64,000 nucleotides of DNA from Tragulus kanchil (GCA_022376925.1 JAIOJX010000026.1:249919330-249983329); one strand, 5' to 3'. Positions 24,345 to 37,063 are shown, counted from the stretch's first letter. Made by a program: numbers and translations. The notes: a model not told the origin generated them from the letters alone.

Positions 24345-24666
24345 ATTTATATATCTCTGTATTTTTTTATTTATTTTTGGCTGTGCTGGGTCTTCAGCTG
24401 CATGCTGGCTTTTCTCTAGTTGCACCATTGAGGGGCTATGCAGATTTTTCATTGCAGTGGTGAGCACAGGCTTGTTGCAGAGAACAGACTCTAGGGTGTT
24501 TGGACTTCAGTAGTTGTGACTCCTGGGCTCTTGAACACAGGCTCAGTAGTTGCAGCCCAGGGGTTTAGCTGCTCTGGGGAAGGTGGGATCTTCATGGAGC
24601 AAGGATAAAACCCATGTCCCCTGTATTGGCAGGCAGATTCTCAACCACTGGACCACCAGGGAAGCC
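24345..24666 (-). mobile_element. CHR-type SINE (duplication 8, copy B)
   Basis: Same element as 23222-23543. Confidence 0.88.
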
Positions 24667-25348
24667 CTTTCCTTGACGTTCTGAAGTATGGTATGTTTGC
24701 ATAACGATGCACCTGAAACCCATGAATGTTAGGCCACCATCTAAACTTTCTGCACATCTTAGAGGCAATGTCTTCTCAAGAGTGAGTTCTTTGAGAGGTC
24801 TCCTCAGTCTCCAAAGGCATCTAAATCAGTCTTCTCCCAAACCCTTTATGTATCATGAATCACCTGAAAATCTTGTTACCACATGGTTTCTGATTCAATA
24901 GGTCTGGGATTGGGTCCAAGATTTCTATATTCACAGTAAGTTTTTTGATGCAATTGTCTCTGATTCACAAACCACACTTGGAGCAGCAAGCTTCTAGATT
25001 CTTCCCAAGGTCTCCCAGACTGGGGCACAAGATCAGGGGCCAGCAAACTTTTCTTGTAAAATGCCAAATTATAAATATTTTAAGTTTTGTGAGCTACAGA
25101 GTCTTTGTTGGAACCGTTCAAGTCTGCCATTTACCAAGTAACCATAGACAGAAGGGAAGTGAAGAGCCATGACTGTGTTCCAGTAAAACTTTACTTACAA
25201 AAACAAGCAACAAGTCAGATTTGGCACAGTGGCCATGGTTTGCAGACCCCTGCTCTGCTCATGCCTAAAAAAGGGAAAGAAAAATGTGTACAAAATGCAA
25301 CCAAAAGAGCAACTAGGGAGCAAAACCCTGGATTTGAATACCCTCAAG

Positions 25349-25486
25349 GGAAGATCCCCTGGAGAAGGAAATAGCAACCCATTCCTGTATTCTTCCCTGG
25401 AAAATCCCATGGACAGAGGAGCCTGGCAGTCTATAGTCCATGGGGTTGCAAAGAGTTGGACACAACTGAGCATGCATGCATGCACA
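25349..25486 (+). mobile_element. Bov-tA SINE, 5' truncated
   Basis: It starts at GGGAAGATCCCCTGGAGAAG and ends in an ATGC-rich tail (GCATGCATGCATGCAC). Repeated at 26441-26578. Confidence 0.88.
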
Positions 25487-26440
25487 GTAGAAAATTTAGA
25501 ATCCTTTTCAAAAGCCCAACCCGATGGCCTAAATGGATATGATCTGACAAGTGGATGTGCAAGAATACCAAGTCACCTATCACTTCACAATTGTACATAA
25601 AGCCTGCCTTGTGCTCATTGAATTTTCCCTAGCAGAATCAGGGACCTAGGTTTGGGAAAGGAAAAGGCAAGTTTGTATCTTATAAACTTTTGACTCAACC
25701 ACCGGTCTTTTTGTTGATACAGATGAAATTACAGTTAAAATTTTTTTTGGCAGCCAGAACAGAAGAGCTCCTAAAAGAAGCCCTTTCCTTGAAACATAAC
25801 GATGCACCTGAAACCCATGAATGTTAGGCCACCATCTAAACTTTCTGCACATCTTAGAGGCAATGTCTTCTCAAGAGTGAGTTCTTTGAGAGGTCTCCTC
25901 AGTCTCCAAAGGCATCTAAATCAGTCTTCTCCAACCTTGATGTATCATGAATCACCTGAAAATCTTGTTACCACATGGTTTCTGATTCAATAGGTCTGGG
26001 ATTGGGTCCAAGATTTCTATATTCACAGTAAGTTTTTTGATGCAATTGTCTCTGATTCACAAACCACACTTGGAGCAGCAAGCTTCTAGATTCTTCCCAA
26101 GGTCTCCCAGACTGGGGCACAAGATCAGGGGCCAGCAAACTTTTCTTGTAAAATGCCAAATTATAAATATTTTAAGTTTTGTGAGCTACAGAGTCTTTGT
26201 TGGAACCGTTCAAGTCTGCCATTTACCAAGTAACCATAGACAGAAGGGAAGTGAAGAGCCATGACTGTGTTCCAGTAAAACTTTACTTACAAAAACAAGC
26301 AACAAGTCAGATTTGGCACAGTGGCCATGGTTTGCAGACCCCTGCTCTGCTCATGCCTAAAAAAGGGAAAGAAAAATGTGTACAAAATGCAACCAAAAGA
26401 GCAACTAGGGAGCAAAACCCTGGATTTGAATACCCTCAAG

Positions 26441-26578
26441 GGAAGATCCCCTGGAGAAGGAAATAGCAACCCATTCCTGTATTCTTCCCTGGAAAATCCC
26501 ATGGACAGAGGAGCCTGGCAGTCTATAGTCCATGGGGTTGCAAAGAGTTGGACACAACTGAGCATGCATGCATGCACA
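26441..26578 (+). mobile_element. Bov-tA SINE, 5' truncated (duplication 9, copy B)
   Basis: Same element as 25349-25486. Confidence 0.88.
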
Positions 26579-27014
26579 GTAGAAAATTTAGAATCCTTTT
26601 CAAAAGCCCAACCCGATGGCCTAAATGGATATGATCTGACAAGTGGATGTGCAAGAATACCAAGTCACCTATCACTTCACAATTGTACATAAAGCCTGCC
26701 TTGTGCTCATTGAATTTTCCCTAGCAGAATCAGGGACCTAGGTTTGGGAAAGGAAAAGGCAAGTTTGTATCTTATAAACTTTTGACTCAACCACCGGTCT
26801 TTTTGTTGATACAGATGAAATTACAGTTAAAATTTTTTTTGGCAGCCAGAACAGAAGAACTCCTAAAAAGAAGAATTCCTAAAGAATTCACCGTACCTCA
26901 CCTTAAAGTGACACAGATAGTCCTGCCCTTTGTTTTGCTGAATATTAAACCCTTCTTTCCGCACCTGAGAGCCCAGATGTGTTGATACTCTCCTAGGCAT
27001 TCTCATATGTCCAA

Positions 27015-27480
27015 ATTCACTCATTAATTCATCATATTCATAGAGCATCTATTTTGTAACTGGGGTAGCTGTAACTCCATTGGAAAACATGAACAAAACA
27101 GACAAGCTCTCCACCATAGAGTTTATGGGTATAGTGGTGGGTTCAGACAAATATATACAAAATTGAGCTTCAATGTGCCAAGAACTATGAGGCCAAGAAT
27201 ACTGGTTCTCTGGGTGATGGCAAGACGGACATGTGACTGAACAAAGCTGCAACCTGAAGAATGAGCAGGGTTGAAAGAAGACAAAAAATGGCCCAGAAGA
27301 AGAGAAGTGTGGGCAATAGTTTGGAAGTAAAAGAGTGTGTGTCAGGAGAATGGAAAGACAGTTATTTAGACTGAGACAAAAATTTAAGTATGAAATGGTT
27401 GGAGATAAGACTAGCAATATATACAAAACGCAAATAATGAAAAGTCTTATAAATAGGATGAACTTAAAATCTATTAGCCG
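27015..27480 (-). repeat. L2-like LINE remnant
   Basis: GAACAAAACAGACAAGCTCT and CTGCAACCTGAAGAATGAG, then a purine-rich stretch, resemble antisense L2-type sequence. A 174-codon minus-strand frame (27049-27573) crosses it without any recognisable domain. Confidence 0.45.
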
Positions 27481-27904
27481 ACTAGGACGTATTTGTGAGT
27501 GAAAGAAGGGACTGTTCATGATTATGCTGAAATAGCAAGTTAACACTGAGACTATTCCAGCAACGTGGGACACACGGTCAGCCTACTTATAAACCATATA
27601 AAGGAGACAGGTGTGTATACAGAGGCAATGAGCAGCTGTTAAATATTTAGGGTAAGTGGTGACCAGGTTTCTGTCTCAAAACCTGGATGGATTATAGCAA
27701 GGAGAGGGGAACCTGGCTTTGAAACTTACTGGACTAGTTTTAATGCACCCATGTGTTGGGAGAATATTCTGAGTTTCCAGAGTCTCAGTCCTGACTGTGA
27801 GAGAGCTACCACTTTGCAAAGATCATTCCTGACACTCAGATGCAGCAGTCTCCCACAGACTTGTATTTCAGTCCCATTTTTGCTAGTTACTGACAACGAT
27901 ATGC

Positions 27905-28705
27905 ATTCATCAATTACATTCAGATGTGTGAGGGTTTTCCCTCAGCACCAAGCAGTTCTCAGACACCAGCTGGGTACCCTACAATTCAACTCAATTCTGA
28001 CTTTACCTACTGGAGATAGCATCAAATCCCACAGTTAAAGGCTTAGTCCCACAGGCTGCCACCTCACCCATTCCCCCATCTTGGAATGCCAATTCTAAAT
28101 CCAGGTTTTCACCTATGCTTCTCCCTCAAGGCTTGTAGACTGGTGATTCCAGTGATCCTTTCCTTGGTTTTGGCTAACTTACTACAGTGGCTCACAGTAC
28201 TAGATAAACAGTTTACTCACTCAATTAGTGGCTTATTATAAAAGGATATACATCAGGACAACCATATGGAAGACAAGGTATGTAGAGACAAAGTATGTAG
28301 AGATTCTGCGCTGTCTCTGGGTCTGTTCCTCCATGTCTTCCCCAACACAGAAGCTCTCCAAACCTGTGCTTTTGGGATTTTAGGGAAGCTTCATTACATT
28401 GGCATGACTGATTAAATAAATCATTGTACATTGATGATTGAACTCAGTGTCCAGCCCCTCTATCCCTCCAGGTGACAGAATATGTGTGGGGAGGAAGAGG
28501 GTGATGAAATTTCCAATCTTCTAACCACATGGGTAACTCCACTGGCAACCTGCCCCATCCTCAGGTGCCTGAAGTCGCCTCATTCACGTAACAAATGCCA
28601 CTTTTATTGCTCTCATCATGGGAAATTCTAAAGATTTTAGCAGCTTTGTATCAGGAAAGGGGATGAAGACCAAATATGTATTTCTTACTATAAATCACAA
28701 TATAA
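27905..28705 (-). mobile_element. Ancient endogenous retrovirus LTR (solo)
   Basis: The minus-strand order resembles an old mammalian ERV LTR, with the regions around GCTTCATTACATTGGCATGA, GGGGATGAAGACCAAATATG and CCCAGCTGGGTGTC-like text on the other strand (27966-27990). There are no viral coding regions beside it, so it looks like a solo remnant. I cannot name the subfamily. The part from 28485 recurs at 29645-29851 through duplication 10. Confidence 0.55.
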
Positions 28706-30776
28706 TGTTAACTATGTGTGACCTCAAGATAGTTGATTAACTTAATTGGGCCATCTTTCAAATGAATAAAATTTCACTTGATCTACAATTGTATGAACAA
28801 TGGAAATTATCCATATATAGTGCTTAAAGCGAAGATACAGTATACAACATGATGGTAACAGTAGTTGAGGGAGCAGCAGTACTTGTTGTAGTGGTATTTC
28901 TAGTGTAGATACTGTCATTAGTATAATAATAGTTGTGGTAGTGGTAAAAGTAGTAATACTAGTAATACTAGTAGAAACAAAGTAGTGAAGCATTAGAAAG
29001 ACAAATCTTAGTAACAGAGAGCACTGGGATCTGGGGGAATGGTGGACTCCATAAGGAAAAAGGAATACTGGAATAAAAGAGCAAGGTCCCTGACCACCAA
29101 CTCTATTTATTTGTCAGAAGTGTCAAAGATGTGATTGATTGACAGTTCTTAAAGTTGAGGTATAGTCTTGTTGCATCTACTCTTTCCATGGTGCTTAGCT
29201 AAGAGCTTTGTTTACAGTGAACGCTTGGTAATGTGCCTGTTGAATTCAATTGAACTAGATTTGCCCTTGGGAAAAACCCCAATTTGACTTCTACACCAGC
29301 ATTTCTGGAGCCAGGGTAGGGCAGCTAGAATATCACGAGCTTACTGATGCAAACTTATGTTCTGCAGTTTAGGGAAGAATGGCAACCCAGCAGGCACAGG
29401 CTGGTGGTTCACAGATGTGTTTTATTTTTGACTTTAATTGAAAAAATGGAAGGTGTGGCATCACTGAACCATCCCAGGATTCTGTACTTTGGGGAAAAGG
29501 AGCAGCTGCTTCACTTTATATTTGCATTCCTCATCGCCTGGCCCCAGGCTCAAGTTCAGGCAGTTGCAAACTTAGGTGCCTAGAGGAAGCAGGCAGGTAC
29601 AGAAAGTAATGAAATAAGCCCAAATGGAACGTGATTTGGACAATTGTGGGGGAGGAAGAGGGTGATGCAATCTTCAAACCTACTCCACTGGCAACCTGCC
29701 CCATCCTCAGGTGCCTGAAGTCGCCTCATTCACGTAACAAATGCCACTTTTATTGCTCTCATCATGGGAAATTCTAAAGATTTTAGCAGCTTTGTATCAG
29801 GAAAGGGGATGAAGACCAAATATGTATTTCTTACTATAAATCACAATATAATGTTAACTATGTGTGACCTCAAGATAGTTGATTAACTTAATTGGGCCAT
29901 CTTTCAAATGAATAAAATTTCACTTGATCTACAATTGTATGAACAATGGAAATTATCCATATATAGTGCTTAAAGCGAAGATACAGTATACAACATGATG
30001 GTAACAGTAGTTGAGGGAGCAGCAGTACTTGTTGTAGTGGTATTTCTAGTGTAGATACTGTCATTAGTATAATAATAGTTGTGGTAGTGGTAAAAGTAGT
30101 AATACTAGTAATACTAGTAGAAACAAAGTAGTGAAGCATTAGAAAGACAAATCTTAGTAACAGAGAGCACTGGGATCTGGGGGAATGGTGGACTCCATAA
30201 GGAAAAAGGAATACTGGAATAAAAGAGCAAGGTCCCTGACCACCAACTCTATTTATTTGTCAGAAGTGTCAAAGATGTGATTGATTGACAGTTCTTAAAG
30301 TTGAGGTATAGTCTTGTTGCATCTACTCTTTCCATGGTGCTTAGCTAAGAGCTTTGTTTACAGTGAACGCTTGGTAATGTGCCTGTTGAATTCAATTGAA
30401 CTAGATTTGCCCTTGGAAAACCACAATTTGACTTCTACACCAGCATTTCTGGAGCCAGGGTAGGGCAGCTAGAATATCACGAGCTTACTGATGCAAACTT
30501 ATGTTCTGCAGTTTAGGGAAGAATGGCAACCCAGCAGGCACAGGCTGGTGGTTCACAGATGTGTTTTATTTTTGACTTTAATTGAAAAAATGGAAGGTGT
30601 GGCATCACTGAACCATCCCAGGATTCTGTACTTTGGGGAAAAGGAGCAGCTGCTTCACTTTATATTTGCATTCCTCATCGCCTGGCCCCAGGCTCAAGTT
30701 CAGGCAGTTGCAAACTTAGGTGCCTAGAGGAAGCAGGCAGGTACAGAAAGTAATGAAATAAGCCCAAATGGAACGT
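28485..30776. repeat. Direct tandem duplication 10
   Basis: Copy A is about 28485-29632 and copy B 29645-30776, with offset 1146 falling to 1144. The first 60 bases of copy B are poorly matched; the remainder is nearly identical. Filler 29633-29644. Confidence 0.93.
28850..28985. repeat. Degenerate AGT/TAG-rich tract
   Basis: An imperfect trinucleotide-rich stretch (GTAGTGGTA, AGTAATACTAGTAATACTAG). Repeated at 29996-30131. Confidence 0.7.
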
Positions 30777-30960
30777 TGGCGCCCAGGGGACTGGAGGGAG
30801 AGTGCCCCACCCAAACCTGGCAGCCTACATTCAGATCCAGTCAATTGATAATCATCTGAGAATAAGGACCAGAGTTTCAGTATTGTTTCCAAGAGAAGTT
30901 TAAAATCTAAATTTTATATTGGAAATTTCACTTTTTTTCCCATTATTTATTTGCTACTAC

Positions 30961-32399
30961 CACCAAGATAGTGGCCACCACCTGTGGCCGCTCCACCTGG
31001 GTCTATGCCCTAGCCTTCAAGGCTCCCTGCTGCGACCCTCCTGCGCCTGGAGGCGAAACAGGTGCTAGCAAGTTTCCTGCAGCAGCGGCAGCGGTGGGAG
31101 GGGCACGCACAGCACGCCGCCTCTGCACGCAGCTGCAGCTCGAGGTGGGAGGGGCACGCACGGCCCTACTCACGAGGCGGATGCACGAGGACTCCTGGCC
31201 GCCGTTGCAGTGCGCTCTCCTGACTGCGTTCCGCGCTCTCCACTGCCAGTATTGGAGGGTATGGGCAACATGGTCCAGCGCCATCCATTTTCTGGGCCAC
31301 TTGACTCGGGAGGTGAGTTGTTACACACTGTCTTATCGAGAGTGGGATTGGGTCTCTTTTTCGGGCAGAAGCCATATGGGTCAGGTCTGAGGTGGCATAG
31401 TTTCCTTTAAATGTGTTTTCTCCCCGATTTCAGCACCGATCCCCTCACCCCAGAGGACGAGGGGCCAGTGTGGGTGCTCAGCACGGGTTGGAATGTGGAC
31501 TGTAGTGGTCCAGCTGGGTTCAGAGACTGTTCCTCATGGCTGCCTGTGTAAGCCCCAGTAAAAGGCAGCCCCTGCCTTGCTCAAACGCTGGTTTGAGTCC
31601 AGCCCTCTTTGTTGTTCATGGCTGGGTTCTCCTTTTAGCCTCTGTCACCCCTGCCCTGTTTTGGAGCTGCACAACAGGTCAGACAGGGCTTGCGTGGGCT
31701 CTCGGGATGAGTTGGAGTGCAAGCTGTGGCGGTCTGGCCTTGAGACCAGGACTGCTTCTGAAGCGGCACCTGCGTGAGCACCAGCAAAAGCAGCGATTGC
31801 CCTAGTCAGACGACGGCTTTGGGTTTGAGCTATCTCCGAGGCTCACAGCTGAGCTTTCAGTGTTTAGCTGTCGTTGTGAAGCAAGTGAGGCGGGAGCTTT
31901 TTGCTTGGCTTAGGCTGGAATGCACACCAGGGCACCCGGGGAACTGGCCAGCCTCCCAGGCAGTTTTCATTGGGCCTTCTCTGTCCTGCTTCAGGAGCAA
32001 GCGCGTGTGCTCTCAGGAGTCGAGTTCAGCTGCCCACAGCCCTCCTGTTAGTTCCATTGACCTTCCAACCAGCCAAGGTGGCTTGTGTTCCCTGTGTCAG
32101 CCCCCGGGATGGGGATGCCCAGTATGTGGCCAGAGCTCACACTCCTCAGGGAGGAACTTGCTGTGTAATATTCCACTTTCTCCAAGTCCCCTCCCAGAGG
32201 CACAGATCCTACCTGATCTCTTGCCTTCCTATCAGATTCCACATGGACCTTTCTTACAGCCTTGGTTGTACAGGAGCCTTTCTGTCAATTTCCACGTAGT
32301 ATTTTCAGTGAGAATTATTCCTTATGTAGATGTAACTTTTACGTGCTTGTTGGCAGAGGTGAGATCCACCTCTTCCTGCTCCACCATCTTGATCTTCTC
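30961..32399 (-). mobile_element. GC-rich block, probable L1 5'UTR
   Basis: Read on the minus strand from 32399, it starts AAGATCAAGATGGTGGAGCA and continues with CTCCTGTACAACCAAGGCTG, which resembles ungulate L1 5'UTRs. Two diverged units of about 220 bp lie at about 31480-31600 and 31700-31830. The lower end (30961-31300) is rich in CpG and holds two copies of GTGGGAGGGGCACGCAC 48 bases apart (31096 and 31144). A 239-codon plus-strand frame (31774-32493) is antisense to this block and is not taken as a gene. Confidence 0.5.
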
Positions 32400-32472
32400 T
32401 CTGTATACAATTTCTTATATTCTGGTAAGCTTTATTAGTATCTCTCTGAGCCACACACTTTTTCACTTTGCA

Positions 32473-34672
32473 GTTTCTGGGGAGAAGAGATAAAGTGGTA
32501 ATGGCAGAGGAGGATATGGTAATGTTAGGGATGAGGTGAGGGAGTCTAGTATGCTGTGTTTTAGAATTTTTGTATTTTTACATTTTTATTTTACTTTTTA
32601 CTTTTATAGAGTTTTGTTGTTTACAGATATGTGTGATCCCAGATTATTCATATGTATATCCCCCCATCCTACCCCTCCAGGCCATTGCACAGCGCCCCTG
32701 CAGGATCCCCTTTTCCCACAGTGCAGTGACAATAGCTGTTCTTTTCACATATGATAGTATAGGTTTTCGTGCTACTTCCTTTACGCCTCCCACCCACTAT
32801 TCATTCCCCACAGTGTCCATATATCTATTCTTCATGTCTGTTTTTCCATTGCTTAACTGCGTGTTATCATTACCATCCTACTAGATTCCATGTATATGTG
32901 TTAGTATACTGCACTTGTCTTCTCTTTTTGACTTACTTCACTTTTTATGATAGATTCTAGATCCAACCACCTCATTAGGACTGATTCTTCTGCATTTCTT
33001 TTTATAGCTGAGTAGTATTCCATTGTATATATGTACCAGAGTTTTTTTAACCATTCATTCATCGATGGACATCTGGGTTTCTTCCATGTTCTAGCTATTG
33101 TATAGAGAGCTGCAGTGAACATTGGGGTACAGGTGCCTCTTTCAATTTTGATTTCATCAGAGTATAAGCCTAAGAGTGGGATTGCTGGGTCATATGGTGC
33201 TTCTCTTTTTAGTTTTTTAAGGAACCTCCATACTGTCTTCCGTAGCAGCTGTATCAATTTATATTCCCACCAGCAATGCAGGAGTTTTCCCTTTCCTTCG
33301 CACCTCTCCAGCATTTACTGTCTATCGATTTGTTGATGATGGCCATTCTGACTGGTCTGAGGTGATATCTCATTGTAGTTTTGATTTACATTTCTCTAGT
33401 AATAAGCGAGGTTGAGCATTGTTTCATGTGCTTTTTGGCCATCTGTATGTCCTCTTTGGAGAGGTGTCTGTTTAGGTCCTTTTCCCATTTTTTGATTGGG
33501 CTGCTCATTTTCCCTGTACTGAGTTGTCTGAGTTGCTTGTAGATTTTGGAGATTAATTCTTTGTCTGTTGTTTCTGGGGAGAAGAGATAAAGTGGTAATG
33601 GCAGAGGAGGATATGGTAATGTTAGGGATGAGGTGAGGGAGTCTAGTATGCTGTGTTTTAGAATTTTTGTATTTTTACATTTTTATTTTACTTTTTACTT
33701 TTATAGAGTTTTGTTGTTTACAGATATGTGTGATCCCAGATTATTCATATGTATATCCCCCCATCCTACCCCTCCAGGCCATTGCACAGCGCCCCTGCAG
33801 GATCCCCTTTTCCCACAGTGCAGTGACAATAGCTGTTCTTTTCACATATGATAGTATAGGTTTTCGTGCTACTTCCTTTACGCCTCCCACCCACTATTCA
33901 TTCCCCACAGTGTCCATATATCTATTCTTCATGTCTGTTTTTCCATTGCTTAACTGCGTGTTATCATTACCATCCTACTAGATTCCATGTATATGTGTTA
34001 GTATACTGCACTTGTCTTCTCTTTTTGACTTACTTCACTTTTTATGATAGATTCTAGATCCAACCACCTCATTAGGACTGATTCTTCTGCATTTCTTTTT
34101 ATAGCTGAGTAGTATTCCATTGTATATATGTACCAGAGTTTTTTTAACCATTCATTCATCGATGGACATCTGGGTTTCTTCCATGTTCTAGCTATTGTAT
34201 AGAGAGCTGCAGTGAACATTGGGGTACAGGTGCCTCTTTCAATTTTGATTTCATCAGAGTATAAGCCTAAGAGTGGGATTGCTGGGTCATATGGTGCTTC
34301 TCTTTTTAGTTTTTTAAGGAACCTCCATACTGTCTTCCGTAGCAGCTGTATCAATTTATATTCCCACCAGCAATGCAGGAGTTTTCCCTTTCCTTCGCAC
34401 CTCTCCAGCATTTACTGTCTATCGATTTGTTGATGATGGCCATTCTGACTGGTCTGAGGTGATATCTCATTGTAGTTTTGATTTACATTTCTCTAGTAAT
34501 AAGCGAGGTTGAGCATTGTTTCATGTGCTTTTTGGCCATCTGTATGTCCTCTTTGGAGAGGTGTCTGTTTAGGTCCTTTTCCCATTTTTTGATTGGGCTG
34601 CTCATTTTCCCTGTACTGAGTTGTCTGAGTTGCTTGTAGATTTTGGAGATTAATTCTTTGTCTGTTGTTTCA
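32473..34672. repeat. Direct tandem duplication 11 (1097 bp)
   Basis: Copy A is 32473-33569 and copy B 33570-34672, with constant offset 1097. The junction lies in the shared short string GTTTC, with no filler. The unit is mostly L1 3' sequence. Confidence 0.94.
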
Positions 34673-35210
34673 TTTGCTGTTATTTTCTCCCATTCTGTGG
34701 GTTATCTGTTCAGCTTTTTTGTAGTTTCTTTTGCTGTACAAAAGCTTTTAAGTTTCATTAGGTCCCACATGTTCATTTTTGGTTTTAGTTCCACTATTCT
34801 AGTAGGTGGGTCAGAGAAGATCTTGCTTTGATTTATGTCCTTGAATGTTTTGCCTATATTCTCCTCTAAGAATTTGATGGTTTCTGGTCTTATATTTAGG
34901 TCTTTAATCCATTTTGAGTTTATCTTTATGTATGGTGCCAGGGAATGTTCCAACTTCTTTTTCTTTTATGTGTAGCTGCCCAGTTTTCCCAGCACCATTT
35001 GTTGAAGAGGCTGTCTTTGTCCCATTTTATATGTTCGTCTCCTTTGTCAAAAACAAGGTATCCATAGGTGCGTGGGCCTATCTCTGGGTTCTCTGTCTTG
35101 TTCCATTGCTCTATAGTTCTGGTTTTGTGCCAGAACCATACTGTCTTGATGACTGTTGCTTTGTAGTAGAGTCTGAAGTTAGGGAGGCTGATCCCTCCAG
35201 CTCCATTCTT
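32568..35210 (-). mobile_element. L1 3' fragment: end of ORF2 and 3'UTR
   Basis: The minus strand encodes the L1 ORF2 C-terminus: at 33314-32901 I read [33 protein letters not shown] and YTMEYYSAIKRNAEES; at 34953-34702, INSKWIKDLNIRPETIKFLE. The 5' truncation is near 35210 and the A-rich end near 32568. An imperfect target duplication is TGTTTTAGAATTTTT at about 32553 versus TGTTGTAGAACATTTTT at 35211. The element is interrupted only by duplication 11, so the real fragment is about 1.55 kb. Confidence 0.88.
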
Positions 35211-36734
35211 TGTTGTAGAACATTTTTAACGAAAAACAACGTTGTTTCCTCTCAAAATAGCCTTAGCAATTTGATATAATTTCCCTTACTCTTCATACAG
35301 TGTGAGAATTCAAACAGTGATTTTATGTGAAGTCTTCTGATATTTTTGAATGTTTGCAAATAACTTTTAAACTAATTATGAAAAAACTATCTTTAAAAAA
35401 TTTTTGGAACTTCATCACTGATTTCTTTCTAAGGTTCTCTCATTCTTTTCTCTTCCTAGATGGAATTACAACAGCATCTTAATTTTTCTCTGAACTAGTG
35501 TTGGCTCACCTCTATTAGATTCACTCTTTGTTCTCTTTCTGTAAATTTCTTCAAAGCCATGTGAATCCTCTATCCCCAAATTGGGCAACTCAGAACTTTC
35601 TTTTTTTTGGAGTGAAGAGTTTGGGTACAGGAGCTCACTGTATGTCCTCTTTGGAGAGGTGTCTGTTTAGGTCCTTTTCCCATTTTTTGATTGGGCTGCT
35701 CATTTTCCCTGTACTGAGTTGTCTGAGTTGCTTGTAGATTTTGGAGATTAATTCTTTGTCTGTTGTTTCATTTGCTGTTATTTTCTCCCATTCTGTGGGT
35801 TATCTGTTCAGCTTTTTTGTAGTTTCTTTTGCTGTACAAAAGCTTTTAAGTTTCATTAGGTCCCACATGTTCATTTTTGGTTTTAGTTCCACTATTCTAG
35901 TAGGTGGGTCAGAGAAGATCTTGCTTTGATTTATGTCCTTGAATGTTTTGCCTATATTCTCCTCTAAGAATTTGATGGTTTCTGGTCTTATATTTAGGTC
36001 TTTAATCCATTTTGAGTTTATCTTTATGTATGGTGCCAGGGAATGTTCCAACTTCTTTTTCTTTTATGTGTAGCTGCCCAGTTTTCCCAGCACCATTTGT
36101 TGAAGAGGCTGTCTTTGTCCCATTTTATATGTTCGTCTCCTTTGTCAAAAACAAGGTATCCATAGGTGCGTGGGCCTATCTCTGGGTTCTCTGTCTTGTT
36201 CCATTGCTCTATAGTTCTGGTTTTGTGCCAGAACCATACTGTCTTGATGACTGTTGCTTTGTAGTAGAGTCTGAAGTTAGGGAGGCTGATCCCTCCAGCT
36301 CCATTCTTTGTTGTAGAACATTTTTAACGAAAAACAACGTTGTTTCCTCTCAAAATAGCCTTAGCAATTTGATATAATTTCCCTTACTCTTCATACAGTG
36401 TGAGAATTCAAACAGTGATTTTATGTGAAGTCTTCTGATATTTTTGAATGTTTGCAAATAACTTTTAAACTAATTATGAAAAAACTATCTTTAAAAAATT
36501 TTTGGAACTTCATCACTGATTTCTTTCTAAGGTTCTCTCATTCTTTTCTCTTCCTAGATGGAATTACAACAGCATCTTAATTTTTCTCTGAACTAGTGTT
36601 GGCTCACCTCTATTAGATTCACTCTTTGTTCTCTTTCTGTAAATTTCTTCAAAGCCATGTGAATCCTCTATCCCCAAATTGGGCAACTCAGAACTTTCTT
36701 TTTTTTGGAGTGAAGAGTTTGGGTACAGGAGCTC
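34540..36734. repeat. Direct tandem duplication 12 (1097 bp)
   Basis: Copy A is 34540-35636 and copy B 35638-36734, with constant offset 1098. It overlaps duplication 11, so 34540-34672 occurs three times (33443, 34540, 35638). Confidence 0.94.
35638..36308 (-). mobile_element. L1 ORF2 fragment (duplication 12, copy B)
   Basis: Repeats 34540-35210, including the same 5' truncation point. Confidence 0.9.
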
Positions 36735-36849
36735 CAGGAGTTCCTTGGTGGTTATTTATTCTAAAGACAAAGCTTCTATCCTCTGTTTCTTTTTTAATGA
36801 ATTTTTTACAAATTTTGACCTCTTTTGGTTGATTTTTACTTATTTATTT

Positions 36850-37063
36850 TTCATTCATTTTTATTCTTCGGCCTGTGTGCGTCTCCCATTGCAGTGGCCT
36901 TTCTTACTGCAGAGCACTGGCTCTGGGTGCATGCTGGCTCGTAATTGGATGCACTGCTGCAGCCACTCTGTGGCACGTGGGCTCTTCCCGGCCAGAGATC
37001 AAACCGGTGCAACTTGCACTGCAAGCCAGACTCTTTGCCCACTGGACCACCAGAGAAGTCCTT
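36850..37063 (-). mobile_element. CHR-like SINE, older copy
   Basis: TTCTTCGGCCTGTGTGCGTC through GGACCACCAGAGAAGTCC is the antisense head and body. Repeated at 37998-38212, with a few differences near 37005/38153. Confidence 0.82.

Larger units (their letters stand above)
22821..25067. repeat. Direct tandem duplication 8
   Basis: Copy A is about 22821-23943 and copy B 23944-25067, with offset 1123. A T-run near 23923 is longer in copy A than in copy B, and a short stretch near 23715/24838 differs. Each copy holds a CHR-type SINE. Confidence 0.93.
24661..26873. repeat. Direct tandem duplication 9
   Basis: Copy A is 24661-25776 and copy B 25777-26873. About 22 bases are lost near the start of copy B. 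The part starting CATAACGATGCACC exists three times (23578, 24700, 25795) because duplications 8 and 9 overlap. Confidence 0.93.

Noticed and set aside
13399..26873. True tandem segmental-duplication cluster or satellite array
   Set aside because: Units do not share sequence with each other, each is present only two or three times, and unit length is uniform despite different content; false assembly duplication fits better.
27049..27573. 174-codon minus-strand ORF
   Set aside because: It overlaps an L2-like remnant, has a biased Ser/Phe/Leu composition, no recognisable domain and no splice or promoter context; probably chance.
27905..28705. Provirus
   Set aside because: Only one old LTR-like sequence is visible; no viral coding regions or partner LTR lie nearby, and the second partial copy at 29645 comes from the assembly duplication.
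28850..28985. CRISPR-like or minisatellite array
   Set aside because: There is only a degenerate trinucleotide bias, with no regular repeat and spacer pattern; the genome is mammalian.
31774..32493. 239-codon plus-strand ORF, the longest in the window
   Set aside because: It is antisense to the probable L1 5'UTR; GC-rich sequence lengthens random frames. No domain seen.
32901..33314. 137-codon minus-strand ORF as a host gene
   Set aside because: The residues are those of L1 ORF2; it is a 5'-truncated transposon fragment.
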